Program-made: the position numbers and the translations under genes | Shown: positions 1 to 7,839 of the stretch, in pieces | How the letters are laid out: every line of letters begins with the position of its first letter | Position numbering within the stretch: the first letter of the stretch is position 1 | The notes under the pieces: generated by a model | What the model was told of the DNA's origin: nothing | The model's input: only the letters and a program-made list of their open reading frames with translations | The model's database searches: none | Assembly (NCBI GenBank): GCA_050633205.1 | Contig: JBOEGA010000093.1 | Span: 1-18,345 of the forward strand | Reading direction: 5' to 3' | Origin: CBDHHC01 sp050633205 | GTDB taxonomy: Bacteria; Pseudomonadota; Alphaproteobacteria; Rhizobiales; CBDHHC01 | Length of the DNA stretch: 18,345 nt

Positions 1-66
1 CTTCGCCATTGCAGCCGCCATATAGCCTCCAATAGCACCTGCTCCAAAAACACATATCCTCGTCAT
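1..66 (-). CDS. 2-dehydropantoate 2-reductase-like protein, N-terminal fragment
   Basis: Only the first 22 codons are in the window; the gene continues past the left edge. They begin MTRICVFGAGAIGGYMAAAM, the beta-alpha-beta Rossmann start with a GxGxxG nucleotide-binding motif typical of the ApbA/PanE ketopantoate reductase family, which reduces 2-keto acids with NADPH. The ATG shares its first base with the TAA of the upstream ligase (TAATG), so the two are probably translationally coupled and belong to the tctCBA-ligase operon. In such catabolic operons PanE-like enzymes need not make pantoate; a role on a keto acid from the imported carboxylate is inference. Other NAD(P)-binding families share the motif, so the family call is moderate. 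Confidence 0.7.
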   Translation of the reverse strand, partial: MTRICVFGAGAIGGYMAAAMAK

Positions 67-1595
67 TAGCTGTCACCCAGTCCCAGTTTTTCTGCGAGCC
101 CGATGCGCTGCATCTTCCCGGTAGCCCCTTTTGGTATTTCATCAAGAAAAACAACGACTTTAGGCACTTTAAATTGCGCCAGATGCACCTCTGCATACTC
201 CTGTAGTTCCTTTTCAGTTATGCTTAGTCCCTCCGCAGTCACCACGGCGACCCCGACTTCCTCGCCAAGCATTTTATGTGGCACGGCAAATGTTACAACC
301 TGCTGCACTGCCGGATGCTCCATCAGAATATCATCAACTTCCAGCGGCGAAACTTTCTCCCCTCCTCTGTTAATGATCTCCTTGATCCGCCCGGTAATCT
401 TTAGATACCCCTCTTCATCAAGATACCCCTGATCACCAGTTCTGAACCATCCGTTCGTAAAACTCTCCGCATTGGCCTTTTCATTATTCTCATAACCCGG
501 AGTAACATTGGCGCCTTTAATGCAGATTTCACCTTCCTGCCCCTGAGCCATAACCTGACCGGCCTGATCCATAATACAGATTTCCGGCCCGGCAGCCTTT
601 CCGACAAATCCCGGCTTCTGTGCTCCCGGCGGTAACGGATTGGATGCCATCTGGTGAGTAGCCTCAGTCATTCCATAAGCTTCAATAATTGGACACTTGA
701 ATGTTTCAGCCAGTTCCTTGAACACTGCAGGTGGCAAAGAAGCGGACGATGATCGGATAAACCTGAACTTAAGCCCCTCAACTACGTGAGGACTGCGCTT
801 TGCGCGGGTCAAAATCATCTGGTGCATGGTCGGAACACCTGAATACCAGGTTGGCTTCTCATCTGTTGCCCATGACAGAAACTTCATCGCATTAAAACCG
901 GGCGTACAGCAGACAGAAGACCCTGCATTCATTGATGAAAGCACAATAGCTATCAAACCGTGAATATGAAACAGGGGCATTATATTCAGGCAACTGTCAT
1001 CAGGTGTCAGACCAAGTGTTTCTGAAATATTATTCCCTGATGCAAACAGATTTGCCTGAGTTAAAGGAACAACTTTCGGGCGGGATGTTGTGCCGGATGT
1101 ATGTAAGACCAGTGCTTCATGCCCGACTTCAGGAGAGCTGAATTCCTTTTCCTCCTCCCACAGGGAAAATGAACCCGCAGGAGCACCATCCTGAACCTGT
1201 ATCTCCCACACCGGAATTCCCAGTTTTCCCGCAGCAGCAATCACCGGACTTTCACTATTCGGCTCAACCAGCACCAGCTTCGGTTTCAGATCAGACAGGT
1301 AAAACTCAAACTCCGCCTCTTTATATCCCGGATTCAAGGGAGCTGCAGACAATCCCGATGCAACAGCCAGAAACGCTGTTGCCATCTCCGGACCATTTGG
1401 CAATACAATAGCAACCCTGTCACCTGGACCAATATCGCGCGCAGCAAGTTGCCTAAGAATACCGTCAACATGCCCCCTTAATTGATCATAACTCATTGCC
1501 GCCCTGTCCGGTGCAGTTATAGCAATCGCACTGCCATCCGCGTTCTGAAACAGAGCACGAACAGTACCTGGCGTAGGAGTGAAAGTTGCCGTCAT
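66..1595 (-). CDS. AMP-forming acyl-CoA ligase, oxalyl-CoA synthetase (AAE3/Pcs60)-like
   Basis: A full-length 509-residue ANL-superfamily adenylating enzyme that would activate a carboxylate with ATP and CoA in the cytoplasm. Visible motifs are the P-loop-like HTSGTTSRPK (165-174), EAYGMTEATH (305-314), GWFRTGD (382-388), the hinge GRIKEIINRGGEK (402-414) and PKGATGKMQR (488-497), where K494 is the expected catalytic lysine. The stretches HTSGTTSRPK-VPLTQANL, MPLFHIHGL, RFIRSSSASL and MTEATHQMASNPLPPG match, from memory, the plant AAE3 and yeast Pcs60 oxalate-CoA ligases closely, so a short dicarboxylate such as oxalate is the best substrate guess. The ATG overlaps the tctA stop (ATGA), tying the enzyme to the transporter. 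The substrate is unproven; a medium- or short-chain acid is the alternative. Confidence 0.85.
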   Translation of the reverse strand: MTATFTPTPGTVRALFQNADGSAIAITAPDRAAMSYDQLRGHVDGILRQLAARDIGPGDRVAIVLPNGPEMATAFLAVASGLSAAPLNPGYKEAEFEFYLSDLKPKLVLVEPNSESPVIAAAGKLGIPVWEIQVQDGAPAGSFSLWEEEKEFSSPEVGHEALVLHTSGTTSRPKVVPLTQANLFASGNNISETLGLTPDDSCLNIMPLFHIHGLIAIVLSSMNAGSSVCCTPGFNAMKFLSWATDEKPTWYSGVPTMHQMILTRAKRSPHVVEGLKFRFIRSSSASLPPAVFKELAETFKCPIIEAYGMTEATHQMASNPLPPGAQKPGFVGKAAGPEICIMDQAGQVMAQGQEGEICIKGANVTPGYENNEKANAESFTNGWFRTGDQGYLDEEGYLKITGRIKEIINRGGEKVSPLEVDDILMEHPAVQQVVTFAVPHKMLGEEVGVAVVTAEGLSITEKELQEYAEVHLAQFKVPKVVVFLDEIPKGATGKMQRIGLAEKLGLGDS

Positions 1596-3091
1596 GATAG
1601 AAGTCTCCTTTTAAGCGTGCGAATAACCGGTATAAGAATAAGAACTGCCGCTACTGCCAGCAAAGACGCAGCAATCGGCCGTTCAAAAAATATATCAACT
1701 GACCCTTGTGACGCAATCACTGACTGCCTGAATGATTTTTCCAGCAATGGTCCAAGCACCAACGCTAATACAAGTGGCGCAAGAGGGTAATCCAGCTTTC
1801 GTAGAACAAAAGCACCAAGGCCAAAAATCATAATCAGCCAGACATCATGAAGGTCAAGCGTTGGAGCAAAACCACCAACAATACATAACGCAAACACTAT
1901 AGGCGCAAGAATTGTAAAAGGCATTCGCAATGCAGCCACAAAAACCGGTATCCCCAATATCATTAGAATAACAGCTGCAATATTTGCCAGATACAGGCTG
2001 GATATCAGTCCCCAGACAAATTCGGGATTCTCAACAAACAATAATGGACCAGGCTGCAACCCCCATATAACCATACCACCAAGTAACAGGGCTGTCGTCG
2101 GAGAACCCGGAATACCCAATGTAATCATTGGCAAAAAAGCACCCGTAGACGCCGCATTATTGGCAGCCTCCGGTGCAATAACACCGTCTGCCGCCCCTTT
2201 GCCGAACTGATCCTTTTCCTTAGACAGATTACGCATAACACCATATGACATCAAAGCAGCAGGCGTTGCTCCGGCGGCAGGTAACATCCCGACAAAAAAG
2301 CCAAGCAAAGTACCAACAACAAGGCTTACTCCCCGCTTCAAAGTATCAAGAATACCGACAAATATATCCCTGAAGCTGATTGTGGCGGAGGAAAGACTTA
2401 TCTTGCCATGACTTTCTTCCATGGTAACCAGCATTTCTCCAATGCCATAAACACCGATTGCAAGAACAACGAAGTGAATACCATGATAAAACCCCGGAAT
2501 ATCCCCAAAAATCAGGCGCGGTTTACCTGATATAATATCCAGCCCCACACTGGACAGCACAAGCCCCAGCGCAATCATCACCAGTGTCTTCCAGATATCA
2601 TCACTCGATAATCCGAAAAATGTGGTAAATGCCAGAACCACCAGAGCAAACTCTTCAGCAGAACCAAACACAATCGCGAGTTCTGCAAGTGGAGGAGCAA
2701 AAAATGTAAACAGCACAACAGAAACCGTGCCACCAATAAATGAGGCTACTGCTGCCAGTATAAGTGCCTTTCCCGCCTGCCCGTTAAGAGCCATCGGCCG
2801 ACCATCAAAAGTAGTCGCAACTGCAGTCGATGCACCGGGAATGCCCAATAATATGGAACTGACTGCCCCACCATACATAGCACCGTAATATATGGCACCC
2901 AGCAGAATGATAGCTGATGTCGGTGTAACCAGAAAGGTCAGAGGCAACAGGATCGCCACACCATTAACTGAACCAAGCCCCGGCAATGCCCCGATAATCA
3001 GCCCGAGGCTGACACCAAGAATCATAATAACCAGATTGAAAGAAGTCAGGCTGTTTGAAAAGCCTGTGAAAAGTAAATCCAGTGTTTCCAA
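1592..3091 (-). CDS. tctA: Tripartite tricarboxylate transporter, large permease TctA
   Basis: A 499-residue protein made almost entirely of hydrophobic segments, the usual length for the roughly 12-helix TctA subunit that moves the carboxylate across the inner membrane. Family motifs are clear: the N-terminal GLIIGALPGLGSVNGVAILL, then GAIYYGAMYGGAVSSILLGIPG-like glycine-rich repeats, and in the second half MLPAAGATPAALMSYG and GIPGSPTTALLLGGMVIWGLQPGP. The two halves are pseudo-repeats, as in known TctA. The start is TTG at 3091, preceded at good spacing by GGGGGA; no ATG fits better. It follows tctB after 12 bases and overlaps the ligase start by four. Cargo cannot be read from the sequence. 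Confidence 0.93.
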   Translation of the reverse strand: METLDLLFTGFSNSLTSFNLVIMILGVSLGLIIGALPGLGSVNGVAILLPLTFLVTPTSAIILLGAIYYGAMYGGAVSSILLGIPGASTAVATTFDGRPMALNGQAGKALILAAVASFIGGTVSVVLFTFFAPPLAELAIVFGSAEEFALVVLAFTTFFGLSSDDIWKTLVMIALGLVLSSVGLDIISGKPRLIFGDIPGFYHGIHFVVLAIGVYGIGEMLVTMEESHGKISLSSATISFRDIFVGILDTLKRGVSLVVGTLLGFFVGMLPAAGATPAALMSYGVMRNLSKEKDQFGKGAADGVIAPEAANNAASTGAFLPMITLGIPGSPTTALLLGGMVIWGLQPGPLLFVENPEFVWGLISSLYLANIAAVILMILGIPVFVAALRMPFTILAPIVFALCIVGGFAPTLDLHDVWLIMIFGLGAFVLRKLDYPLAPLVLALVLGPLLEKSFRQSVIASQGSVDIFFERPIAASLLAVAAVLILIPVIRTLKRRLLS

Positions 3092-3103
3092 GATATTCCC
3101 CCG

Positions 3104-3661
3104 TTAACCAACCAATGCATAAATATACTGAAAGAAAGTTTCCGTTGCTCCTTTGGGAAGAATGATCTTTAGTGACAACTCAAAGAAAAAGAACATGATA
3201 ACAGGCGTAAGAACAGTAATAAGAATTGTCAGAAACCAGGAATGTTTTCCGATAAATGCCAGATAGAAAAACATCATCAGAGGAACACCAACATACATTC
3301 CCAGAAACTGGGTAATCGCAACAGCACCAAACAAGAGTGCTGTAACAGCAGCAAGAAGCCCTACAACTTCAGGATTTATAAATGGAGAGTTCTGCCCTGC
3401 ATGGGCTTCATGTTCACCGGCTTCATCCAGTTCCGGCGTAGGTTGCATCTCCCCATTTATCCCACCAGACAGCAAAACCCTGATCAGGGTTATAATTGAA
3501 CCAACAAGTATCAGGGCAGACATATAAAAAGGAAACATTCCCCCGCCGGGACCATGCCCTTTAACCCAGCCAATAGGCAGTTTTGCGCTTTCATACATAA
3601 AGTAGATAGAAAGTAATAACAGTGTCAGAGCTGTCAGAAGCTCCGCCATTCGACGTGTCAT
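3104..3661 (-). CDS. tctB: Tripartite tricarboxylate transporter, small subunit TctB
   Basis: The small four-helix membrane subunit that pairs with TctA. It has a hydrophobic segment near the N-terminus (ALTLLLLSIYFMYESAKLPIG), a second near residues 45-60, a charged loop rich in E and H (about 75-95), and two C-terminal segments including VLTPVIMFFFFELSLKIILP. This topology, with the conserved SAKLPIGWVKGHGPG-like motif after helix 1, fits TctB. I place the start at the ATG at 3661 (185 residues); an in-frame TTG at 3667 is possible, and the Shine-Dalgarno site is weak (GAG nine bases upstream). It lies between tctC, across a hairpin, and tctA. Confidence 0.88.
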   Translation of the reverse strand: MTRRMAELLTALTLLLLSIYFMYESAKLPIGWVKGHGPGGGMFPFYMSALILVGSIITLIRVLLSGGINGEMQPTPELDEAGEHEAHAGQNSPFINPEVVGLLAAVTALLFGAVAITQFLGMYVGVPLMMFFYLAFIGKHSWFLTILITVLTPVIMFFFFELSLKIILPKGATETFFQYIYALVG

Positions 3662-3737
3662 GGGCAAATCTCACATATTACAATACACCAGAACTCAGCA
3701 AATCAGCCTGAACCAATATGCTGCCATCACTGTAAAC

Positions 3738-3766
3738 CTGCTGCACCCGAACAAAAGGCGCAGCAG
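3738..3766 (-). terminator. Strong intercistronic hairpin between tctC and tctB
   Basis: CTGCTGCACC (3738-3747) and GGCGCAGCAG (3757-3766) form a 10-pair stem with one wobble and a nine-base loop in the 118-base gap after the tctC stop. No T-run follows on the minus strand, so it is probably not a full terminator. A likely role, known for other binding-protein operons, is to shield the tctC message end and keep binding-protein levels above those of the permease. Confidence 0.55.
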
Positions 3767-3783
3767 TAGCTATGTAAGACTGA

Positions 3784-4752
3784 CTATTTTATCTCACCCA
3801 TTTCTTTCAGTAATTTCCGGTGTGCCTCCCGTTCTTCAAGAAAGAACTTCTGCAGATCCTCTCCGGAAATAAAGTCCCTGAACAACGCTTTCTTGGTGGT
3901 ATAGTCCACCCACTCCTTACTTTCATTCACTTTCTGGAACAGCTCAGTATAATATTTTCTGGCCTCGTCAGAAATGCCTTTGGGCGCCACGATAGACCTT
4001 TGCATATAATACACCATATCATGCCCCAGCTCCTTCATTGTCGGAGTATCCGGAAAGACCTTCAGACGTTCGGGAGTAAAAACCGCAATAGGACGGGATT
4101 TTTTAGCCTGATAGAATCCCAGTTGCTCAGACGGATTATTAACCGTTGAATCAATGTGATTACCAATCAGCGCCTTGGCAACACCCCCTCCTCCTTTGTA
4201 TGGAATATAGGTAATTTTCAAACCAAACTTTTTCTCAAGCATGGCAGTAACAAGACTGTCTTCCTGCCCTGTTCCGGTTCCTCCCATTTTCCATTTACCG
4301 CCTTTGGCTTTAACAGCCTTCACCCAGTCATCCAGTGTTTTGACGGGACTGTCAGCGTTCACCCACAAAACAAATGTATCAACTGCCAGCCTGGCAATAG
4401 GAGTAAACTCCGCTATATCAACACCAATATCTGTCCGTAGTGGTGTTGTGTAATATGAATTCAGTGTTGCCATAACAGTATGGTCAGCACCATTCTTATC
4501 CTTCAGATAACGCAATGCCTCGGCGCCGGAGCCGCCACCTTTATTGACAGGAATAAACGGCATTCTGGACATTCTGTTCTTTGCAATTATACTTTGCACA
4601 AGGCGCGCGAGACGGTCGGCACCTCCTCCCTGCCCGGCCATAATAACCAGCTCAACAGGTTGCTTGGGTTGAAAATCCCCTGCTATCAAAGCAGCAGGCA
4701 ATGCGGGTAATAGAAAAACTGCAGACGCAACAGCAATTAAAAATTTTCTCAC
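3784..4752 (-). CDS. tctC: Tripartite tricarboxylate transporter periplasmic binding protein TctC (Bug family)
   Basis: A 322-residue periplasmic solute-binding protein. It has a signal peptide (MRKFLIAVASAVFLLPALPA, cleavage probably near LIAG) and the family marks VELVIMAGQGGGADRLARLV, the glycine-rich binding loop, and WKMGGTGTGQEDSL and YIPYKGGGGVAKALIGNHID in the middle. It would capture a carboxylate and hand it to TctAB. The start is GTG at 4752, directed by a strong GGGAGG four bases upstream; no competing ATG exists. It is the first gene of the operon, 227 bases after the LysR gene. Bug proteins bind very diverse acids and amides, so the ligand is unknown; the downstream oxalyl-CoA synthetase-like ligase suggests a dicarboxylate. 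Confidence 0.92.
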   Translation of the reverse strand: MRKFLIAVASAVFLLPALPAALIAGDFQPKQPVELVIMAGQGGGADRLARLVQSIIAKNRMSRMPFIPVNKGGGSGAEALRYLKDKNGADHTVMATLNSYYTTPLRTDIGVDIAEFTPIARLAVDTFVLWVNADSPVKTLDDWVKAVKAKGGKWKMGGTGTGQEDSLVTAMLEKKFGLKITYIPYKGGGGVAKALIGNHIDSTVNNPSEQLGFYQAKKSRPIAVFTPERLKVFPDTPTMKELGHDMVYYMQRSIVAPKGISDEARKYYTELFQKVNESKEWVDYTTKKALFRDFISGEDLQKFFLEEREAHRKLLKEMGEIK

Positions 4753-4787
4753 TTTTCCTCCCAGGATATTCTTGTAGTTATCAATAT

Positions 4788-4817
4788 AGTATCGTGTAGA
4801 ACTACATCATATCTCAA
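4788..4817 (-). promoter_or_regulatory. Candidate tctC promoter with palindrome in the spacer
   Basis: Read on the minus strand, TTGAGA (4817-4812), 18 bases and GATACT (4793-4788) resemble a sigma70 promoter about 35 bases before the tctC GTG. The spacer holds the dyad TGTAGAACTACA (4795-4806), a possible operator. Both hexamers deviate from consensus, so this is tentative. Confidence 0.35.
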
Positions 4818-4858
4818 TAATGGGATGGAAATCGGGTAATATAACCAATTGCTAATAC

Positions 4859-4870
4859 ATCAATATTGAT
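4859..4870. promoter_or_regulatory. Perfect 12-bp palindrome upstream of tctC
   Basis: ATCAATATTGAT is a perfect palindrome about 107 bases before the tctC start. The half-like TATCAATATAG recurs at 4780-4790, close to the candidate -10. It could be a regulator site for the transporter operon, perhaps for the adjacent LysR protein, but in AT-rich DNA such palindromes also arise by chance. Confidence 0.3.
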
Positions 4871-4966
4871 TACACTATCGGAGTTATTAATTGGGATTAG
4901 GAATTAAATATCATTTACAAATATTATTACATCAGGCCATACACTTAATTATTCAATACGAAAAAC

Positions 4967-4980
4967 AAAACTATAGTTTT
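4967..4980. repeat. Palindrome at the lysR stop codon
   Basis: AAAACTATAGTTTT is perfectly self-complementary and touches the lysR stop. On the minus strand it is followed by GTTTTTC, so it could act as a very weak terminator for lysR. The stem is short and AT-only at its ends. Confidence 0.3.
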
Positions 4981-5894
4981 CACCATTCCCCTCTTTCCCA
5001 ATAGGGAACACCACTAAACCGCTCGGCCAGAAAATCAATAAAAAGCCTCACTCTCGCCGACAAATGACGCGTTGGCGGGTAGATCGCATAAAGGTTTACA
5101 TCACCCCAGTTCCAGTCTTGCAATACAGGTTTAAGCAAACCCCGTTCAAGTGCGCTATGCACAATAAAAGTAGGTCCGCATGCAATTCCAAGTCCTGAAA
5201 TAGCAGCTTCTCTGATTGCATCCCCATTATTGATAAGCATGCGCGGTTCAACCCGAACCTGCCCCTTTTCACCATCCTTGCTTACATAATCCCATGCACC
5301 CGGAGTGGAAAGGTTTGAATAACATAATGCGGGCATCCCGCTTAAATCAGCAGGAGTAGCAGGCACCCCGTAACGGTCCAGGAACCCTTGTGAAGCTGTA
5401 ACAGCAAAAGAAATCGAAGCAAGACGGCGCGCCATCAAGGAGGAATCTTTCAGCTCTCCGACTCTGATTGCAACATCAACACCCTCCTCCACTAGATTAA
5501 CCTGACGGTCATTCATATCCAGATCAATATTCATATTTGGATACTGGTGCATAAAACTGGCGATTGCAGGCAGCAGGTGCGCTTGACCAAAACTCATCGG
5601 AGCAGCAATACGTAACCCGCCTGTAAAATTCCTGGATAACTGACTGACCTCACTTTGAGCCTCTTCAAAGTCATCAATAATCTGCCTGCAGCGGCGAAAA
5701 TATATTGCTCCTGCCTCGGTAAGATTCATCCGCCGCGTTGTTCTGTTCAGCAACTGAACCCCCAGGCGTGTTTCCAGATCTTTCATACGGCGACTTACAG
5801 CTGACACCGCCACACCTAGTTTTTCTGCGGCTCTGGTTGCATTACTGGATTCAACAAGTTGAACAAACACCCGAATTTCCTCCAACTCACTCAA
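4980..5894 (-). CDS. LysR-family transcriptional regulator
   Basis: A 304-residue LysR-type regulator with an N-terminal winged helix-turn-helix (about residues 7-63, ending LGVQLLNRTTRRMNLTEAG) and a C-terminal effector-binding domain beginning near GGLRIAAPMSFGQAHLLP. I chose TTG at 5894: it has GGAGGGG just upstream and gives MSELEEIRVFVQLVE, the usual LysR start. An ATG at 5906 adds four residues but has no Shine-Dalgarno. The gene faces away from the azoreductase across 153 bases, the classic LysR/target layout, and it also sits upstream of tctC in the same direction. Control of the azoreductase is the stronger inference; control of tctC is possible. The inducer is unknown. Confidence 0.9.
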   Translation of the reverse strand: MSELEEIRVFVQLVESSNATRAAEKLGVAVSAVSRRMKDLETRLGVQLLNRTTRRMNLTEAGAIYFRRCRQIIDDFEEAQSEVSQLSRNFTGGLRIAAPMSFGQAHLLPAIASFMHQYPNMNIDLDMNDRQVNLVEEGVDVAIRVGELKDSSLMARRLASISFAVTASQGFLDRYGVPATPADLSGMPALCYSNLSTPGAWDYVSKDGEKGQVRVEPRMLINNGDAIREAAISGLGIACGPTFIVHSALERGLLKPVLQDWNWGDVNLYAIYPPTRHLSARVRLFIDFLAERFSGVPYWERGEW

Positions 5895-5917
5895 AGTCCC
5901 CTCCATAGAGTTTATTA

Positions 5918-5994
5918 TTCTGATTTTCAGAAATATATTTTCATAAATATCCTATTTTTCTATTTAATAGCAATAAGTATATTGATTTCAGAAA
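5918..5994. promoter_or_regulatory. Repeated TGATTT(T)CAGAAA sites between lysR and azoreductase
   Basis: The dyad TTCTGA-TTT-TCAGAA (5918-5932) is followed by a near copy of its core, TGATTTCAGAAA (5983-5994), about 62 bases or six helical turns away. Both lie in the divergent intergenic region, where a LysR protein normally binds. Assignment to this regulator is inference. Confidence 0.45.
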
Positions 5995-6047
5995 ACACAA
6001 TATGAGGCACACAGCATATCTTCAGATGCTGAAAAGGAAGAATAATT

Positions 6048-6660
6048 ATGAGAAAATCAATATTGCGCATAGATGCCAGCATGAGAAAACAGGGCTCTTA
6101 TAGCCGGCAGCTGGCCGACAGCCTGCTAAAACATCTCACAGGAAAAGACNNTGCTAAAACATCTCACAGGCAAAGAAGATATAACAGTCAGATCCCGGGA
6201 TCTTGCAGAAGGCATCCCTTTCATCAATGAGCAGTGGATTAACGCAAACTTTACCCCCGGCGAAAAACGCACCTCGGAACAACGCGCAATTCTGGCCCAG
6301 TCCGACGCACTTGTGTCAGAACTGCAGGAAGCTGACGAGATAGTCATCGCCCTTCCCGTTTATAATTTTAGCGTTCCTGCAGCATTTAAAGCCTGGATTG
6401 ATCTGGTCGCTCGCGTCGGCCTCACTTTCCATTACACTGAAAATGGACCGGTAGGACTGCTGGCAAATAAAAAAGCATATGTCATATTAACATCCGGAGG
6501 AACACAGATGGGCTCTGAAATAGACTTTGCTTCCGGCTTTGCCAGACATGTATTGGGATTTATCGGAATTATGGATGTCACCTTTATAGATGGTAGCGGG
6601 GTTGGCCAGAACGAGCAGAAAGTTCTGGCTTCAGCAGAAGAGCAGATATATTCAATATAA
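6048..6660 (+). CDS. azoR: FMN-dependent NADH:quinone oxidoreductase/azoreductase, frame broken at an assembly gap
   Basis: The N-terminus (MRKSILRIDASMRKQGSYSRQ) has the flavodoxin-like phosphate loop of AzoR. The C-terminal part has the family marks LPVYNFSVPAAFKAWIDLVAR, TFHYTENGPVGL and VLGFIGIMDVTFI. The enzyme reduces quinones and azo compounds by two-electron transfer from NADH in the cytoplasm. The frame shifts at two Ns (6150-6151) flanked by copies of the same 26 bases. Deleting 28 bases joins ...LLKHLTGK to EDITVRSRDLAEGIP and gives about 194 residues, the normal AzoR length, so the break is an assembly fault rather than a pseudogene. The start ATG follows AAGGAAG at good spacing. 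The divergent LysR gene is its likely regulator. Confidence 0.85.
6124..6177. repeat. Uncollapsed contig overlap around two Ns (assembly artefact)
   Basis: The 26 bases at 6124-6149 reappear at 6152-6177 with two mismatches, separated by NN. The first copy diverges only near the gap, as expected for low-quality contig ends. Collapsing them restores the azoreductase frame. Confidence 0.9.
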
Positions 6661-6679
6661 CCGATAGGAAACCGATTAA

Positions 6680-6722
6680 GAGGAAGCCCGAAATGCTTAT
6701 GATCAGGACCTGGGGCTTCCTC
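6680..6722. terminator. Shared terminator-like hairpin between convergent genes
   Basis: GAGGAAGCCC (6680-6689) pairs perfectly with GGGCTTCCTC (6713-6722) across a 23-base loop. It sits between the azoreductase stop and the stop of the convergent secreted-protein gene. The stem is strong, but T-tracts are poor on both sides, so intrinsic termination is probable rather than certain. Confidence 0.6.
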
Positions 6723-6730
6723 GATTAATA

Positions 6731-7678
6731 TTATCTATCGCAACGATCAGGACGATCACTTCTCAAGACACAAATCATGACCTTCCCGCGGTGTGGACCA
6801 TATTTACTGACCAGCCTGCTTTCCAGATACCTCCACTTATTTTCAGTATCTTTAATCGCAGCCCTGACCGCTCTGGAAAAATTACCGTTCACTTTACCCC
6901 GTTTGGTCTTCCCGGCTCCGATAGCTCCGCTCTTCGGGTTAATTTTTCCAGTATCCTTATTCAGGTATGAATGCTTGATACGCTTGCGGCAAAAGGCAAT
7001 CTCGGGAACTCCCCCAAAACAGCCACTGATAAGGCCTGCCGGAAATTTGGTATTGGCACCAGGCTGTATCCATGGAGCCGGACCACGATGCCCAAGTCCC
7101 GGAGGATTTTTCCTCCCCACATCACTTTTGGGATTAACATCAGTCCAGTTTGTATGTGAGTAAAAATCCTGAGCCGCATGAAACACTACGCCCATAGCGC
7201 CCAGCACCCGGCACTTCACTGAACCGCTCTTGCCATTAAACTTGCAAGAAAACTCTGTCACAGCCCCTTCTCTGGTTAATCTGCCATTCTGGTCAACCAG
7301 AGCATCAGCCAGCTTGACTGCCTTGTTAAACCAGCGGAAGATCCATTGCCTGCACCTGGATAACTTGGCTGCGGCCTGTGCTTTTGATTGCGGATAGCTC
7401 CGCTTCTTCAAACTGTCCCCGTTATCGCAATGTGCCTCGGAAACACTTATCAGTCCGCGGTTAAGCTTGTCCGGAGCACCAACAGCCCCATATGTCCCCC
7501 GCTTCCCGGCTATCTCATCCATGGTTTTGCGGCCAATACCAAACTTGGCCAGCCCCAGACGCGTAATCTTTTCATGCTCAGCATGTTGGCCCAGAGAATT
7601 TATCGTTCCAAACGCAAATGCGGCACTACCGGAAAAAACAAGCAGAACCGTAAAAGAAATCAGTTTTAATTTTATCAT
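6731..7678 (-). CDS. Secreted cysteine-rich protein resembling Het-C/CinY
   Basis: The protein starts MIKLKLISFTVLLVFSGSAAFA, a clear signal peptide, and is then exported. I prefer this start at 7678 (315 residues); an ATG at 7714 adds 12 residues before the signal peptide and has no better ribosome site. The mature part has eight cysteines, suggesting disulfides. Its most telling motif is VVFHAAQDFYSHTNWTD (about residues 165-181), with HxxxDxxxH, the arrangement of putative metal ligands in Het-C/CinY proteins and in the zinc phospholipase C-like fold. A second motif, QHAEHEKITRLG, lies just after the signal peptide. The basic C-terminal half matches nothing I recognise. An extracellular hydrolase is possible, but no activity can be claimed. 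It has no obvious operon partner. Confidence 0.6.
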   Translation of the reverse strand: MIKLKLISFTVLLVFSGSAAFAFGTINSLGQHAEHEKITRLGLAKFGIGRKTMDEIAGKRGTYGAVGAPDKLNRGLISVSEAHCDNGDSLKKRSYPQSKAQAAAKLSRCRQWIFRWFNKAVKLADALVDQNGRLTREGAVTEFSCKFNGKSGSVKCRVLGAMGVVFHAAQDFYSHTNWTDVNPKSDVGRKNPPGLGHRGPAPWIQPGANTKFPAGLISGCFGGVPEIAFCRKRIKHSYLNKDTGKINPKSGAIGAGKTKRGKVNGNFSRAVRAAIKDTENKWRYLESRLVSKYGPHRGKVMICVLRSDRPDRCDR

Positions 7679-7839
7679 TGATACCCCGAATACCCGGATT
7701 AAAAAACTATCCATAATGCATCAGTTATGAACCTGAGCATAATGAAAAACATACTATGTAAAAAATTGGAAATTCGAACATCAACGAAAACGAGAGGCAG
7801 AAAATATTTGAAAGGATAGTAAAGCTGACAGCAGGCAAA

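Noticed and set aside
6048..6660. Azoreductase as a genuine pseudogene.
   Set aside because: The frame break coincides with Ns and an uncollapsed duplicate, and both flanks encode conserved AzoR sequence.
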